Positions 29,901 to 38,212 of a stretch of 64,000 bases of DNA are shown in pieces. A program made the position numbers and the translations under genes. Below the pieces are notes generated by a model. The model did not search any database, had not been told where the DNA came from, and was given only the letters and a program-made list of their open reading frames with translations. The DNA lies in NCBI GenBank assembly GCA_016708105.1, contig JADJGJ010000002.1, forward strand, positions 310,001-374,000. The letters run 5' to 3'. The DNA is from Crocinitomicaceae bacterium. GTDB taxonomy: Bacteria; Bacteroidota; Bacteroidia; Flavobacteriales_D; Crocinitomicaceae. Numbering within the stretch: the first letter of the stretch is position 1; the number at the start of each line of letters is the position of its first letter.

Positions 29901-30040
29901 TTTACACCACCTGTGCCTGCGGTAAAAGTTAAACCCACGTCAGTACAAATAGGCTCCATATCTTCACAAAGCGCGTTTTGTGCCTGTGCGGTGCTGATAC
30001 CAGCAGCAAAAATTAGGGTCAGAATGCTTTTATAGCTCAT
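26966..30040 (-). CDS. Giant secreted SprB-repeat protein with type B sorting domain
   Basis: A 1024-residue exported protein; signal peptide MSYKSILTLIFAAGISTAQAQ. The N-terminal domain is cysteine-containing (NALCEDMEPICTDVGLTF) and is followed by a jelly-roll-like region. From about residue 400 there are tandem SprB/Ig-like repeats, each with a CYGDSTG- or CYGFSDG-like core and a TYWAFVTDDNGC-like ending. A PKD-like segment precedes the type B sorting domain (VAPNVFTPGNDAANPLF, VFDRWGKEMF). SprB repeats are named from the gliding adhesin of Flavobacterium johnsoniae; adhesion is inferred here. The gene is single, between ftsX and the divergent yceI-like gene. Confidence 0.9.
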   Translation of the reverse strand: MSYKSILTLIFAAGISTAQAQNALCEDMEPICTDVGLTFTAGTGGVNAVSAFPTNNYGCMWTGPNPSWYYLEVGIAGNIDMTLTAGSDIDFVCWGPFASYADAVNNCGNLGNAPGSDVVIDCGISPSATEFINIPSAVVGQVYVILIANFASIVQDLTLVQSGGTGGTNCNIVTPDPCVSNPGTYVIEKNGSLTAAPVYLCEGEDFEIISNGDYILPNDTLPLPIGDGIYSAQLMWLVYDAAPTSADPATDPGFLNMIIPGDVLSDINNGTSPVISGLGCGTYWFVPIAGDDGVGGNNNVANGVNDNGGLHWDKNNNDCFVLGDAVQVTYACAIQTTAVINCNPPAVVNGMDIQISGGSGNYSIVNQGDGNLVSTSVPNGGTATITDFENGDTYEIDITDAQGCTASISGNFLAPVIQNITVTPALTCPLGGNGDVDVTVNGTSGNGAPYTIIMAGDPPTTGTTDSYSDIAGTLVNIIVADQEGCITDSAVTITSTGHYIDVQIVAQTDEACYGDGNGSAQISATPTPSGSVVTIVWNGPSGQILSGNWTNNTQNGLEPGNWSVTITDDSGCEVTIPIVIGAPQELDVYVTNQNEPVCYGFSDGSITVSSTGGVSPVTYSWNPANSSNTFNNLSAGTYWAFVTDDNGCKDSIQIDLGQPDSLYGHFTVKDILCYGDSTGGIIVDSVSNAVGNVSYFWNLAGVIPNPPSTSNLASGLPIGTYVLTIQDELCYNQYEFTLTQNPEIVFAEFGSHPAFCRMFSYQSGNGVVYASASGGVPDYEYEWVNLSTGANTNATTWGGLNPATYQMTVTDDVGCTLVETIQLDSVNPIANFNVLSADASLDIPSLSGTAIVCTEFENTSQYFANEYDPLADTTFFWEMGYNLPWQISHDVNEVFDTCYYAEGQYEVCLVALNKNGCSDTTCKVLTIYDYPTLVAPNVFTPGNDAANPLFTFENRQTAIVEFECTVFDRWGKEMFQFTSITDAWDGTTKNGKPATDGVYFFIYHGVASNGTEFEGQGTVHLVRN

Positions 30041-30135
30041 AGCGGGTTATTTTATCATAACTAAGACGCAGCCAAGATATAAACGTTGCACCATATATTT
30101 TTTTAGTTAAGTGAATAAATGTTGTAAGAAGTATA

Positions 30136-30143
30136 TAAATTTG
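30136..30143 (+). promoter_or_regulatory. -7 promoter box of the YceI lipoprotein gene
   Basis: TAAATTTG fits TAnnTTTG and lies 31 nt before the ATG. No TTG at 17-23 nt upstream was found. Confidence 0.4.
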
Positions 30144-30174
30144 CGCCACAAAATCTAAATCAATCGTACGAAAA

Positions 30175-30822
30175 ATGAAAAAAGAAATCTTATTGGGAAT
30201 CGCTGCATTCTCTATGTTAATCGCTTCTTGTGGTGGTGGTAAATCTGAAGATACAACAGGTGCTGACACTACTAAAAAAGATACAACTCCTGCAGTTGTT
30301 GAAAATGTTTACTCTGTTGATACTGCTGCCTCTTTGGTTAGCTGGAAATCTTATGGTAAACTGAATGATACTACAAACTACCACCTTGGATCTTTGAAAC
30401 TTGAGTCTGGTTCTATCACTACTACAGATTCAGCCGGAACTGCAAACGTAACTGCCGGTGAATTGGTTTTCAACATGGCTTCAGTTACTGAAAGCAAAGG
30501 TGAAATGAAATTGGTTGATCACCTTAAATCTGCTGAGTTTTTTGATATCGCTCAATTTGCAACAAGCACTTTTACTTTTGAATCATTTGATGGTACAACT
30601 GCAACAGGTTCTCTTTCATTAACTGGTAAAACAGTTGCTGTTAACGCTCCTGCTGTGATCACTATCACTCCTGAAAGCGTAAACGTTGAGGTTTCAATGT
30701 TCCTTGTTGATTTCCTTGCAATGGAAATGCCTTTCTTTGTTGAAGATGCAAAACAAAAACCCGCAAAACAACACAACCCTAAAGTAGAAGTTACTGCTAC
30801 TATCGTTGCTGTAAAATTATAA
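30175..30822 (+). CDS. YceI family lipoprotein
   Basis: A 215-residue lipoprotein: signal peptide with lipobox IASC (C19), a Thr/Asp-rich linker, then a YceI domain from about residue 45. Typical features are VDTAASLVSWKSYG near the start, MKLVDHLKSAEFFDIAQFATSTF in the middle and the PAVITITPESVNVEVSMF strand region. YceI proteins form a lipocalin-like barrel that binds polyisoprenoids in the periplasm; ligand binding here is inferred from the family. The gene is monocistronic with its own -7 box and a strong terminator. Confidence 0.9.
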   Translation: MKKEILLGIAAFSMLIASCGGGKSEDTTGADTTKKDTTPAVVENVYSVDTAASLVSWKSYGKLNDTTNYHLGSLKLESGSITTTDSAGTANVTAGELVFNMASVTESKGEMKLVDHLKSAEFFDIAQFATSTFTFESFDGTTATGSLSLTGKTVAVNAPAVITITPESVNVEVSMFLVDFLAMEMPFFVEDAKQKPAKQHNPKVEVTATIVAVKL

Positions 30823-30843
30823 TCAGATTCTTCTGAAAAAAGG

Positions 30844-30873
30844 AACCCGGTCTATTGTTGACCGGGTTTTTTT
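30844..30873 (+). terminator. Rho-independent terminator after the YceI gene
   Basis: A perfect 9-bp stem (AACCCGGTC / GACCGGGTT) with a 7-nt loop is followed by a run of T to 30873. Confidence 0.92.
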
Positions 30874-30954
30874 GTGTCATTAATTAGGTTTCCGCGTTTA
30901 CCTCAGGAATACAACCTGACCAAGTATCTTTAAAAAGAGAATGAGTAATTTAAT

Positions 30955-30962
30955 TAATTTTG
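30955..30962 (+). promoter_or_regulatory. -7 promoter box of the rhodanese gene
   Basis: TAATTTTG fits TAnnTTTG, 16 nt before the ATG at 30979. No clear -33 element is seen. Confidence 0.4.
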
Positions 30963-30978
30963 TCAGAAATATTGAGCC

Positions 30979-31293
30979 ATGCATATTGAAGAAATAAGTC
31001 CTGAGCAAGCCATTGCAGCTATTGAGAATGGTAGTGTTTTTGTTGATGTACGAGAAGATTATGAAATTGATGAGATGGCCTACGACGTGAAAAATAAATT
31101 AGAAATTCCACTGGGTGATATTCAGAAAAGAATAGCAGAATTTCCAAAAGATAAAAATATTGTGATAGCATGCAGATCAGGAAAGCGCAGTTTGCAAGCC
31201 TGCACTTATTTAAAGATGAATGGCTATACAAATATCCAAAATCTAAGTGGTGGAATTATTGGTTGGAGTGAGGCGGGGTTTCCGGTGAAGTGA
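30979..31293 (+). CDS. Single-domain rhodanese-like sulfurtransferase
   Basis: A 104-residue cytoplasmic rhodanese domain. The active-site loop is C65-R-S-G-K-R70, with the catalytic cysteine that carries the persulfide; FVDVREDYEID before it and LSGGIIGWSEAGFPV at the end are standard family features. Such proteins transfer sulfur to cyanide, thiols or sulfur-relay partners; the partner is unknown. It stands alone between the YceI terminator and the metallopeptidase cluster, with 277 nt of featureless DNA after it. Confidence 0.92.
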   Translation: MHIEEISPEQAIAAIENGSVFVDVREDYEIDEMAYDVKNKLEIPLGDIQKRIAEFPKDKNIVIACRSGKRSLQACTYLKMNGYTNIQNLSGGIIGWSEAGFPVK

Positions 31294-31570
31294 TAAAACC
31301 AATTCCATTACCAATTTCTTTATTAATCTGATTTAAGGATTTTTTATTGACCTGTATTTTGCTGGTTACATTCAACAGCATGCATACGTTCGTTTTATTC
31401 GCGCGTGAAAATAAGTATGTTTGATTTTGAACAATTACGAGATACGTATTCCGCTCAACCATTCACTTAACCGTTGATACCACCGTTCAATCAATAATCC
31501 GCTCGTTCCCTCATAAAAGGGTGGATTTCACAATATAATATCGTACCTTCAAAGCCTCAAAAGCAAAGCC

Positions 31571-33703
31571 ATGAAGAATTTTTTACTCGTGATTACCCTG
31601 ATAGGGTTATTACCGATGTTGCATGCACAACAAAACTGGTGCGGTACAGATGCACATCTTGAAAAGCACTTTGAAGAAAATCCTGATCAAGTAAATTCGT
31701 TTGTTGAACACTATATCAGAATCAGCAATGGACAAATGACGGGTCAGGTTGATCGGACAGATCCTATAATTATTCCCGTGGTAGTGCATGTAATACATGA
31801 CAATGGCGTTGGCAATATTTCGTATGAGCAAATTCAATCAGGTATTGACATGCTGAACATAGATTACAATCGACAGAATGCTGATACTATTGATACACGC
31901 AATACAAGCGATGCGCCTTTTGAACCGCTGGCAGTTTCATTTGATATTTCATTTGCCCTTGCAAAAATTGACCCGGATGGAAATTGCACCAATGGAGTTG
32001 AGCGCAGAAATTCTCCCGGAGCAACTTACAATGCCGGAGAAAATGCAAAATATTATGACCAGGGAGGTTTAGATGCATGGCCACGTGATCAGTACTTGAA
32101 CATTTGGATAGTTAATTCTATTGAAAGTGATGGCTCAGGAGGTATTACACTTGGTTATGCTGAGTTTCCACAATTTGCTACTGATGGGTATGGTGTAATC
32201 ATCAGACATGATTCGTATGGTACTATGGGCACAGCAAGTGGAGATCGCACGCTGACACATGAAGTTGGACATTGCCTGGGATTGTTACATACATTTCAGG
32301 GTCCGTTTTTTGGAGGTGGTACCGGTTGTCATACATCTGATTGCGGAGCAGCCGGAGATTTTTGTTGTGATACTCCACCCGCCAGTGCCGCGCATTGGGA
32401 TTGTCCTCCATCATACAATTCTTGTACAGGTGTACCAACAAATGATCCTTATGGATTTGACGCCTTCGATCAGTGGGAAAATTATATGAGTTATGCTCCT
32501 TGTCAAAACATGTTCTCTCAAGGGCAATATGATATTGTGAGCGCAAATCTTTCTGGTATTGCTTTTTTAGCTGACTTGGTTTCATTGGCTAATCAAACAG
32601 CAACCGGAGTTCTGTTACCGGCCACGCTGTGTCAGGCTGATTTCTATAGCAACCAACAAGTAATTTGCGCCGGTAATAGTGTGGATTTTTTTGATGCATC
32701 TTATTTCAATGTTACAGGTTGGAGCTGGACATTTGAAGGCGGATCACCGGCATCTTCTACTGATCAAAATCCGATAATTACTTACAATACTTCGGGTACA
32801 TTTGATGTTACGTTGACAGCAACAGATGGCGTTTCAAACGTGAGCATCACATTAACTGATTATATCCGCGTATTGCCTGACCCGGGTGATAATTTACCAT
32901 ATAAAGAAGGATTTGAATCAATCACAACGGTGCCTGATTATGATCGGTTTTTTGTTGAGAATCCTAACGGTGCAACTGCATGGGAAATTAATAATTCAGT
33001 TTCTTATTCAGGAAATGATTGTGTTTGGCTTGAGAATTTTGGAAATGAAGATGGTTCTATTGATGAAATTATTTCAGGAACTATTGACTTGAGTACTGTA
33101 TCGAGTTCTGATACCATGATATTTTATTTCTATTATGCTTATGTGAGAAAAACCAGCGCTACTGATGAATGGTTGAAATTTTATATTTCTAAAGATTGTG
33201 GTGAAACATGGGCATTGAGAAAAAATATGCACGGTTCCACCTTGGGTGAAAATGTTCAGTCAACCGCCTTCACCCCGGATGGAGAAGACGATTGGAAAAA
33301 AGTATCTGTAACCAATATTACTTCAGATTATTTTGTTTCAGATTTCAGATACAAATTTGAGTTCACCAATGATGCGGGCAACAATATTTATTTAGATCAC
33401 ATTAATATGTATCCGGTATCTATGACCGGTGTTGCTGAACCTGATGCGCTTGTGCAACTTGAAGTTTATCCAAATCCGGCAAATGAAGATCTCACAATTT
33501 CTTTCATTTCTGCAGGACAAGAAAACTGTAAAGTTATAATTTATGATGCACTAGGCAATCAAATTGATGTGGTGTATAACGGAAGCTTAAATCAAGGCGC
33601 TCAGAAATTCACGTATAATACATCTGGCTTGAGTGCAGGTGTTTATTTTATCAGAATTGAAGGAGAGGATTACACTGAAACAGTAAAATTAATCATTGAA
33701 TAA
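31571..33703 (+). CDS. Secreted M43 (pappalysin-like) metallopeptidase with PKD and type A sorting domain, copy 1
   Basis: A 710-residue exported zinc protease: signal peptide MKNFLLVITLIGLLPMLHAQ, then a metzincin domain with the zinc site H230-E-V-G-H234-CLGLL-H240 and a later methionine turn (NYMSYAPC). Paired cysteines surround this region. A PKD domain follows (FFDASYFNVTGWSWTFEGGSP), then a MAM-like jelly roll (YKEGFESITT...) and a type A sorting domain (LEVYPNPANEDLTISF). It is the first of three tandem paralogues. The predicted role is surface or extracellular proteolysis after type IX export. Confidence 0.92.
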   Translation: MKNFLLVITLIGLLPMLHAQQNWCGTDAHLEKHFEENPDQVNSFVEHYIRISNGQMTGQVDRTDPIIIPVVVHVIHDNGVGNISYEQIQSGIDMLNIDYNRQNADTIDTRNTSDAPFEPLAVSFDISFALAKIDPDGNCTNGVERRNSPGATYNAGENAKYYDQGGLDAWPRDQYLNIWIVNSIESDGSGGITLGYAEFPQFATDGYGVIIRHDSYGTMGTASGDRTLTHEVGHCLGLLHTFQGPFFGGGTGCHTSDCGAAGDFCCDTPPASAAHWDCPPSYNSCTGVPTNDPYGFDAFDQWENYMSYAPCQNMFSQGQYDIVSANLSGIAFLADLVSLANQTATGVLLPATLCQADFYSNQQVICAGNSVDFFDASYFNVTGWSWTFEGGSPASSTDQNPIITYNTSGTFDVTLTATDGVSNVSITLTDYIRVLPDPGDNLPYKEGFESITTVPDYDRFFVENPNGATAWEINNSVSYSGNDCVWLENFGNEDGSIDEIISGTIDLSTVSSSDTMIFYFYYAYVRKTSATDEWLKFYISKDCGETWALRKNMHGSTLGENVQSTAFTPDGEDDWKKVSVTNITSDYFVSDFRYKFEFTNDAGNNIYLDHINMYPVSMTGVAEPDALVQLEVYPNPANEDLTISFISAGQENCKVIIYDALGNQIDVVYNGSLNQGAQKFTYNTSGLSAGVYFIRIEGEDYTETVKLIIE

Positions 33704-33725
33704 TTTCAACTTTAAACAAGCACTC

Positions 33726-35834
33726 ATGCTGAGAATACTAAGCGTTTTATTTTGTTTTTCATTCTTGACTACGTTTGCTCAGAACCGTGTGTGTGGTTTT
33801 GACCAACAAAATGAAAAAATAAATCAAGAGCAACCCGGGCGTCAAGATGCCATACATGAACATCTCATGCGTATGCAGCAGAGCGGACAATTAGGCGGAG
33901 ATCGCACTGATCCAATTATAATTCCTGTTGTTGTGCATGTGATTCACAAAGGAGATGAAAGCAATATTTCATACGAACAAATTTTAAGCGGTATTCAAAT
34001 GTTGAATGAAGATTTTAATCGTCTGAATGCGGATACTATTGATACGCGCAATTATGCCAATGCACCGTTTTTACCTATTGCAGCAGATGTAGGAATTCAA
34101 TTTGAACTGGCAAAAATTGATCCTGATGGCAATTGTACCAATGGAGTTGAGCGTCGCTACAATCCAAGTGTAACTGATGGCGCAGGAGACAATGCAAAAC
34201 ATTATAGTCAAGGTGGTTTAGATGCATGGAACCGAAATAATTATTTTAATATCTGGGTTGTGAACTCTATAGAATCTGATGGGGAAGGCACAATTTTAGG
34301 TTATGCAGAATTTCCATATAGCGGTGGTAGTTCAAATTATGGAGTAATTATCAGACATGATGCGTATGGAAATGTTGGAACCGCAATTTCAGGTGATAGA
34401 ACTTTGTCTCATGAAGTGGGACACTGTCTTGGATTGATGCATACATTTCAGGGTGGTTGTCATTCTGATGACTGTTCTGACAATGGTGATTATTGTTGTG
34501 ATACTCCACCTGAAAGTGAAGCGCATTGGTCATGTGGAGGCGCACAAAATTCTTGTAATGATGTTCCGCTAAATGACTTGTATGGTTTTGATGCCTATGA
34601 TCAATGGGAGAATTTCATGAGTTATGCGCCATGTCAAAACATGTTCAGTGAAGATCAAAAAGCAATCATGTTATACAATATTTCTGACATTACATTTCTT
34701 GCCAATCTCACTTCACTAACTAATCAAACTGCAACCGGAGTTGGACAACCCGCTCAACTTTGTCTTGCAACTTTTACATCCGGCACAACGGTGATTTGTG
34801 CAGGATCAAGCGTGTCATTTTATGATGAATCATATTTTAATGTAAGCGGGAGAACATGGAATTTTTCAGGTGGAACTCCTAATACTTCCTCTGATCAAAA
34901 TCCGGTTATCACGTATAATGCGCCGGGCATTTATGATGTTTCGCTTGAAGTTACTGATGGCAGTTCAAGCGTATCTACCATCGTGAATGATTACGTGATT
35001 GTGCTTTCAAATCCGGGTGAAACATTGCCGTATCATGAAGGGTTTGAGTCATACACTACCTTCCCTGACAACCAACAGTTTTTAGTACAGAATGATGACA
35101 ATGGTCAAACATGGAATATTTTTGATGAAACAGCCTACACCGGAGACCAATGTTTGAAACTGAAAAATTTTGGTGAGAATGACGGAAGTGAAGATTCTTT
35201 TATGTCCGGTACAATAGATTTGAGTGGCGTTGATCCGGCTGATGAAATGATTTTTACATTCAGGTATGCTTATCAAAAAAGATCAGAGACTAATGATGAA
35301 TGGTTGCAAATTTATATTTCAAAAGATTGTGGAGAAACCTGGGTGCTTAGAAAAAACATTCACGGTGATGCACTCAGTACAAATGCATCTAACATTCCGT
35401 ATGAACCATCAAGTGATGGTGAGTGGATTGAAGTAGAAGTGGATAATATCAATTCTGATTATTACGTATCAACCTTCAGATACAAATTTGAATTCCAGAA
35501 TGACGTAGGTAATAATATCTACATTGATCACATCAATTTATATCCGGTTTCCATGATAACACTTGACGAGAATCAAGAAGAAGATGTGTTTACCGTTTAT
35601 CCAAACCCTGCTAATCAACAAATCACCATTGAGCATTACGCAAATGAGGCTGAATGGTGTGAAGTAACTATTCAAAATGCACTTGGTCAAGAAATACTTT
35701 TGGTGTATTCAGGGGAAACTTCTGCCGGAAAAAATCAATGGCAAACCGATATATCAAATTTGCCCGCGGGAATTTATTTTGTAAACGTGAAAACAGGTTC
35801 ACAAAACAAAACCATCAAATTAATTGTTGAATAA
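33726..35834 (+). CDS. Secreted M43 metallopeptidase with PKD and type A sorting domain, copy 2
   Basis: A 702-residue paralogue of the preceding gene with the same domain order: signal peptide MLRILSVLFCFSFLTTFAQ, zinc site H229-E-V-G-H-CLGLM-H, methionine turn NFMSYAPC, PKD-like domain, jelly roll and type A sorting domain (FTVYPNPANQQITIEH). The frame also offers a TTG start at 33696 inside the previous gene; ATG 33726 was chosen because it begins the signal peptide directly. Only 22 nt separate it from copy 1, so co-transcription is likely. Long identical segments (for example DRTDPIIIPVVVHVIH) point to a recent duplication of copy 1 and 2. Confidence 0.91.
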   Translation: MLRILSVLFCFSFLTTFAQNRVCGFDQQNEKINQEQPGRQDAIHEHLMRMQQSGQLGGDRTDPIIIPVVVHVIHKGDESNISYEQILSGIQMLNEDFNRLNADTIDTRNYANAPFLPIAADVGIQFELAKIDPDGNCTNGVERRYNPSVTDGAGDNAKHYSQGGLDAWNRNNYFNIWVVNSIESDGEGTILGYAEFPYSGGSSNYGVIIRHDAYGNVGTAISGDRTLSHEVGHCLGLMHTFQGGCHSDDCSDNGDYCCDTPPESEAHWSCGGAQNSCNDVPLNDLYGFDAYDQWENFMSYAPCQNMFSEDQKAIMLYNISDITFLANLTSLTNQTATGVGQPAQLCLATFTSGTTVICAGSSVSFYDESYFNVSGRTWNFSGGTPNTSSDQNPVITYNAPGIYDVSLEVTDGSSSVSTIVNDYVIVLSNPGETLPYHEGFESYTTFPDNQQFLVQNDDNGQTWNIFDETAYTGDQCLKLKNFGENDGSEDSFMSGTIDLSGVDPADEMIFTFRYAYQKRSETNDEWLQIYISKDCGETWVLRKNIHGDALSTNASNIPYEPSSDGEWIEVEVDNINSDYYVSTFRYKFEFQNDVGNNIYIDHINLYPVSMITLDENQEEDVFTVYPNPANQQITIEHYANEAEWCEVTIQNALGQEILLVYSGETSAGKNQWQTDISNLPAGIYFVNVKTGSQNKTIKLIVE

Positions 35835-35870
35835 AAACAGAGAACACAATAAGAACTTAATTATATACAC

Positions 35871-37988
35871 ATGAAAATGCAAAAACATAAATTACACATG
35901 CTGATAGCCGGATTTTTTCTGACAACAACAGCAGGCTACACACAAGATGAGCATGTAGATTTTTGTCATGCCAATGAAAAGATGGATGAGCTGAGAAATT
36001 CTGATCCCGCTATTGCGTTGGATATGGAACAATCAAGATTAGAATTGGAGGAATGGACAACCAACTACATTGCTAATGAGTATGATCCAAATAGCCGAAC
36101 AGCAATTTACACCATACCCGTAGTATTTCACGTGTTGCACACCAACGGACCTGAGAATATTTCTGATGCACAAATATACAGTGCACTGCAATTGATGAAT
36201 GATAATTTTAATAAACTCAATGCATCATGGTCAACTGTGAATCCTGCTTTTTTAGGTATTGTTGCTGATTGTCAAATTGAATTTGTGTTGGCCAGAAAAA
36301 AGCACAACGGACAATGCACGAATGGAATTACAAGGACCTACACCGAGACCACGCATGCTGATAATGGAGATGATCAGGTTGATGCAGTTTATGATGCGCA
36401 AGGTAACTGGCCGGGGAATAAATACCTGAATATTTTTGTAGTCAATGAAGCAAGCGGAGCTGCCGGTTATACCACGTATCCATCAAACTGGTCAGCTACT
36501 TCTATGAGTAACGGCATAAAAATATTACACAATTATGTTGGTAGTATTGGTACAAGTAGTATGAGTGTTTCAACATCACTCTCACATGAAATTGGTCACT
36601 GGTTAAATCTGGCACATTGCTGGGGTGATTCAAATGAACCGGGTTTATCATCTAACTGCAGCACAGATGATGGAGTAAGTGATACACCAAATACAATGGG
36701 TTGGACATATTGCAATGTCAGCGGCGTTAGTTGCAGTTCTCTAGACAATGTTGAAAATTATATGGAGTATTCATACTGCTCAAAAATGTTTACTGAAGGA
36801 CAAAAAGCACGCATGCATGCAGCCTTGGAATCAAACGTTGGCGACCGTGATAATTTATGGACAACAACCAATCTAACTGCAACCGGAGTAAGCTTGCCTG
36901 AAGCATTGTGTCAAGTTGTTTTTAGTGCAGATAAAACAGAAATTTGTGCGGGTGAATCTATTACGTTTACTGATGAATCATTCAATTATGTAACCGGAAC
37001 CAACTGGACTTTCAGCGGTGGATCACCGGCGTCTTCTACTTCTTCAAGTCCTACCATTACATACAACACACCTGGAATTTACACCGTGTCATTGCAGGCA
37101 ACTGACGGAAGCACAATACTAACTAATACACAGACAAATTATATCATTGTGCATGCTAACCCGGGTGATGGTTTACCATATTCTGAAGGGTTTGAAAATT
37201 TATCTTCATTTCCTGACAACCAACGTTTCACTTTGTCAGATGATGATGGTGATGAGGCGTGGGAAATTACTTCATCTGCTTCTTACATGGGTGATAAATG
37301 TGTTTGGTTGAATAATTATGGTGTGACGAATGATGGAACCCATGACGCGTTTATGTCGGGCCCAATTGATTTAAGTGGCGTGTCACCAACAGACGAAATT
37401 GAATTTAATTTTAAATACGCATACAGAAAACGCACATCTACAACAGATGAATGGTTGCGTTTTTATATTTCAAAAGATTGTGGTGAAACGTGGGTATTGC
37501 GCAAAAATATTCACGGCTCAACCTTGAGCAGTGTCACCGCTTCAACTTCCTATACACCACCTTCAGCAGATGCATGGTATTCAGTTTCTGTTGACAATAT
37601 CAATTCAGATTATTTTGTTTCAAATTTCAGATACAAGTTTGAATTTGAAAGTGACGGGTATGGTAACAATATTTACATTGATAATATTAATTTATATCCG
37701 GCTTCTATGACCAGCGTTGATGAAAATGAAAACGCGTTTGGTTTGAGCGTTTATCCAAACCCGGTGAATGATATGTTGACTGTAAATTTTGATGTAATTG
37801 AAAGCGGAAATTACAACATCACCTTAGTCAATTTATTAGGAGAAACTATTGCATCCATTTACAGCGGTGATTTACCAAGCGGACAAAATCAGTTTGGTTA
37901 CTCTGCAGCAACTTTAGCTAAAGGTGTTTACTATGTCAGAGTTGAACATGATGGATTAGTAAGTGTAATTAAGTTTGTAAAAAATTAG
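35871..37988 (+). CDS. Secreted M43 metallopeptidase with PKD and type A sorting domain, copy 3
   Basis: A 705-residue protein with the same layout as its two neighbours but more diverged in the protease domain: signal peptide to about residue 25 (TTTAGYTQ), zinc site H239-E-I-G-H-WLNLA-H249, methionine turn NYMEYSYC, then PKD, jelly roll (YSEGFENLSSFPDNQRF) and sorting domain (LSVYPNPVNDMLTVNF). The C-terminal half is much closer to copies 1 and 2 than the N-terminal half, consistent with duplication plus domain-specific divergence or conversion. It ends the triplet and is followed by a terminator. Confidence 0.91.
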   Translation: MKMQKHKLHMLIAGFFLTTTAGYTQDEHVDFCHANEKMDELRNSDPAIALDMEQSRLELEEWTTNYIANEYDPNSRTAIYTIPVVFHVLHTNGPENISDAQIYSALQLMNDNFNKLNASWSTVNPAFLGIVADCQIEFVLARKKHNGQCTNGITRTYTETTHADNGDDQVDAVYDAQGNWPGNKYLNIFVVNEASGAAGYTTYPSNWSATSMSNGIKILHNYVGSIGTSSMSVSTSLSHEIGHWLNLAHCWGDSNEPGLSSNCSTDDGVSDTPNTMGWTYCNVSGVSCSSLDNVENYMEYSYCSKMFTEGQKARMHAALESNVGDRDNLWTTTNLTATGVSLPEALCQVVFSADKTEICAGESITFTDESFNYVTGTNWTFSGGSPASSTSSSPTITYNTPGIYTVSLQATDGSTILTNTQTNYIIVHANPGDGLPYSEGFENLSSFPDNQRFTLSDDDGDEAWEITSSASYMGDKCVWLNNYGVTNDGTHDAFMSGPIDLSGVSPTDEIEFNFKYAYRKRTSTTDEWLRFYISKDCGETWVLRKNIHGSTLSSVTASTSYTPPSADAWYSVSVDNINSDYFVSNFRYKFEFESDGYGNNIYIDNINLYPASMTSVDENENAFGLSVYPNPVNDMLTVNFDVIESGNYNITLVNLLGETIASIYSGDLPSGQNQFGYSAATLAKGVYYVRVEHDGLVSVIKFVKN

Positions 37989-38010
37989 TTCGCAAAATTT
38001 AGTATTAGAA

Positions 38011-38042
38011 GCCCGCTGTCTTGATGATGGCGGGCTTTTTTG
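38011..38042 (+). terminator. Rho-independent terminator of the M43 cluster
   Basis: Stem AGCCCGC / GCGGGCT (38011-38017 and 38031-38037) with a 13-nt loop and a T-run to 38042, 22 nt after the stop codon of copy 3. Confidence 0.85.
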
Positions 38043-38212
38043 TTTTATTTGCCGTACGCATTGTTGTGTTCTTGAATGTTCTGAGGCGTATAAGAGATAT
38101 ACTTACCAAAACACCATGCTTCCCAAACTCACCATTCAGACAAGTATAAATATCTCAGAACTTTCTTTTGTCAAACACCTACTTTTAAGTATTTTGGATA
38201 AAACCAATTTCT

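Noticed and set aside
30030..30269. Minus-strand frame across the start of the YceI gene
   Set aside because: It overlaps a well-supported lipoprotein start and its -7 box, and it lacks any family resemblance.
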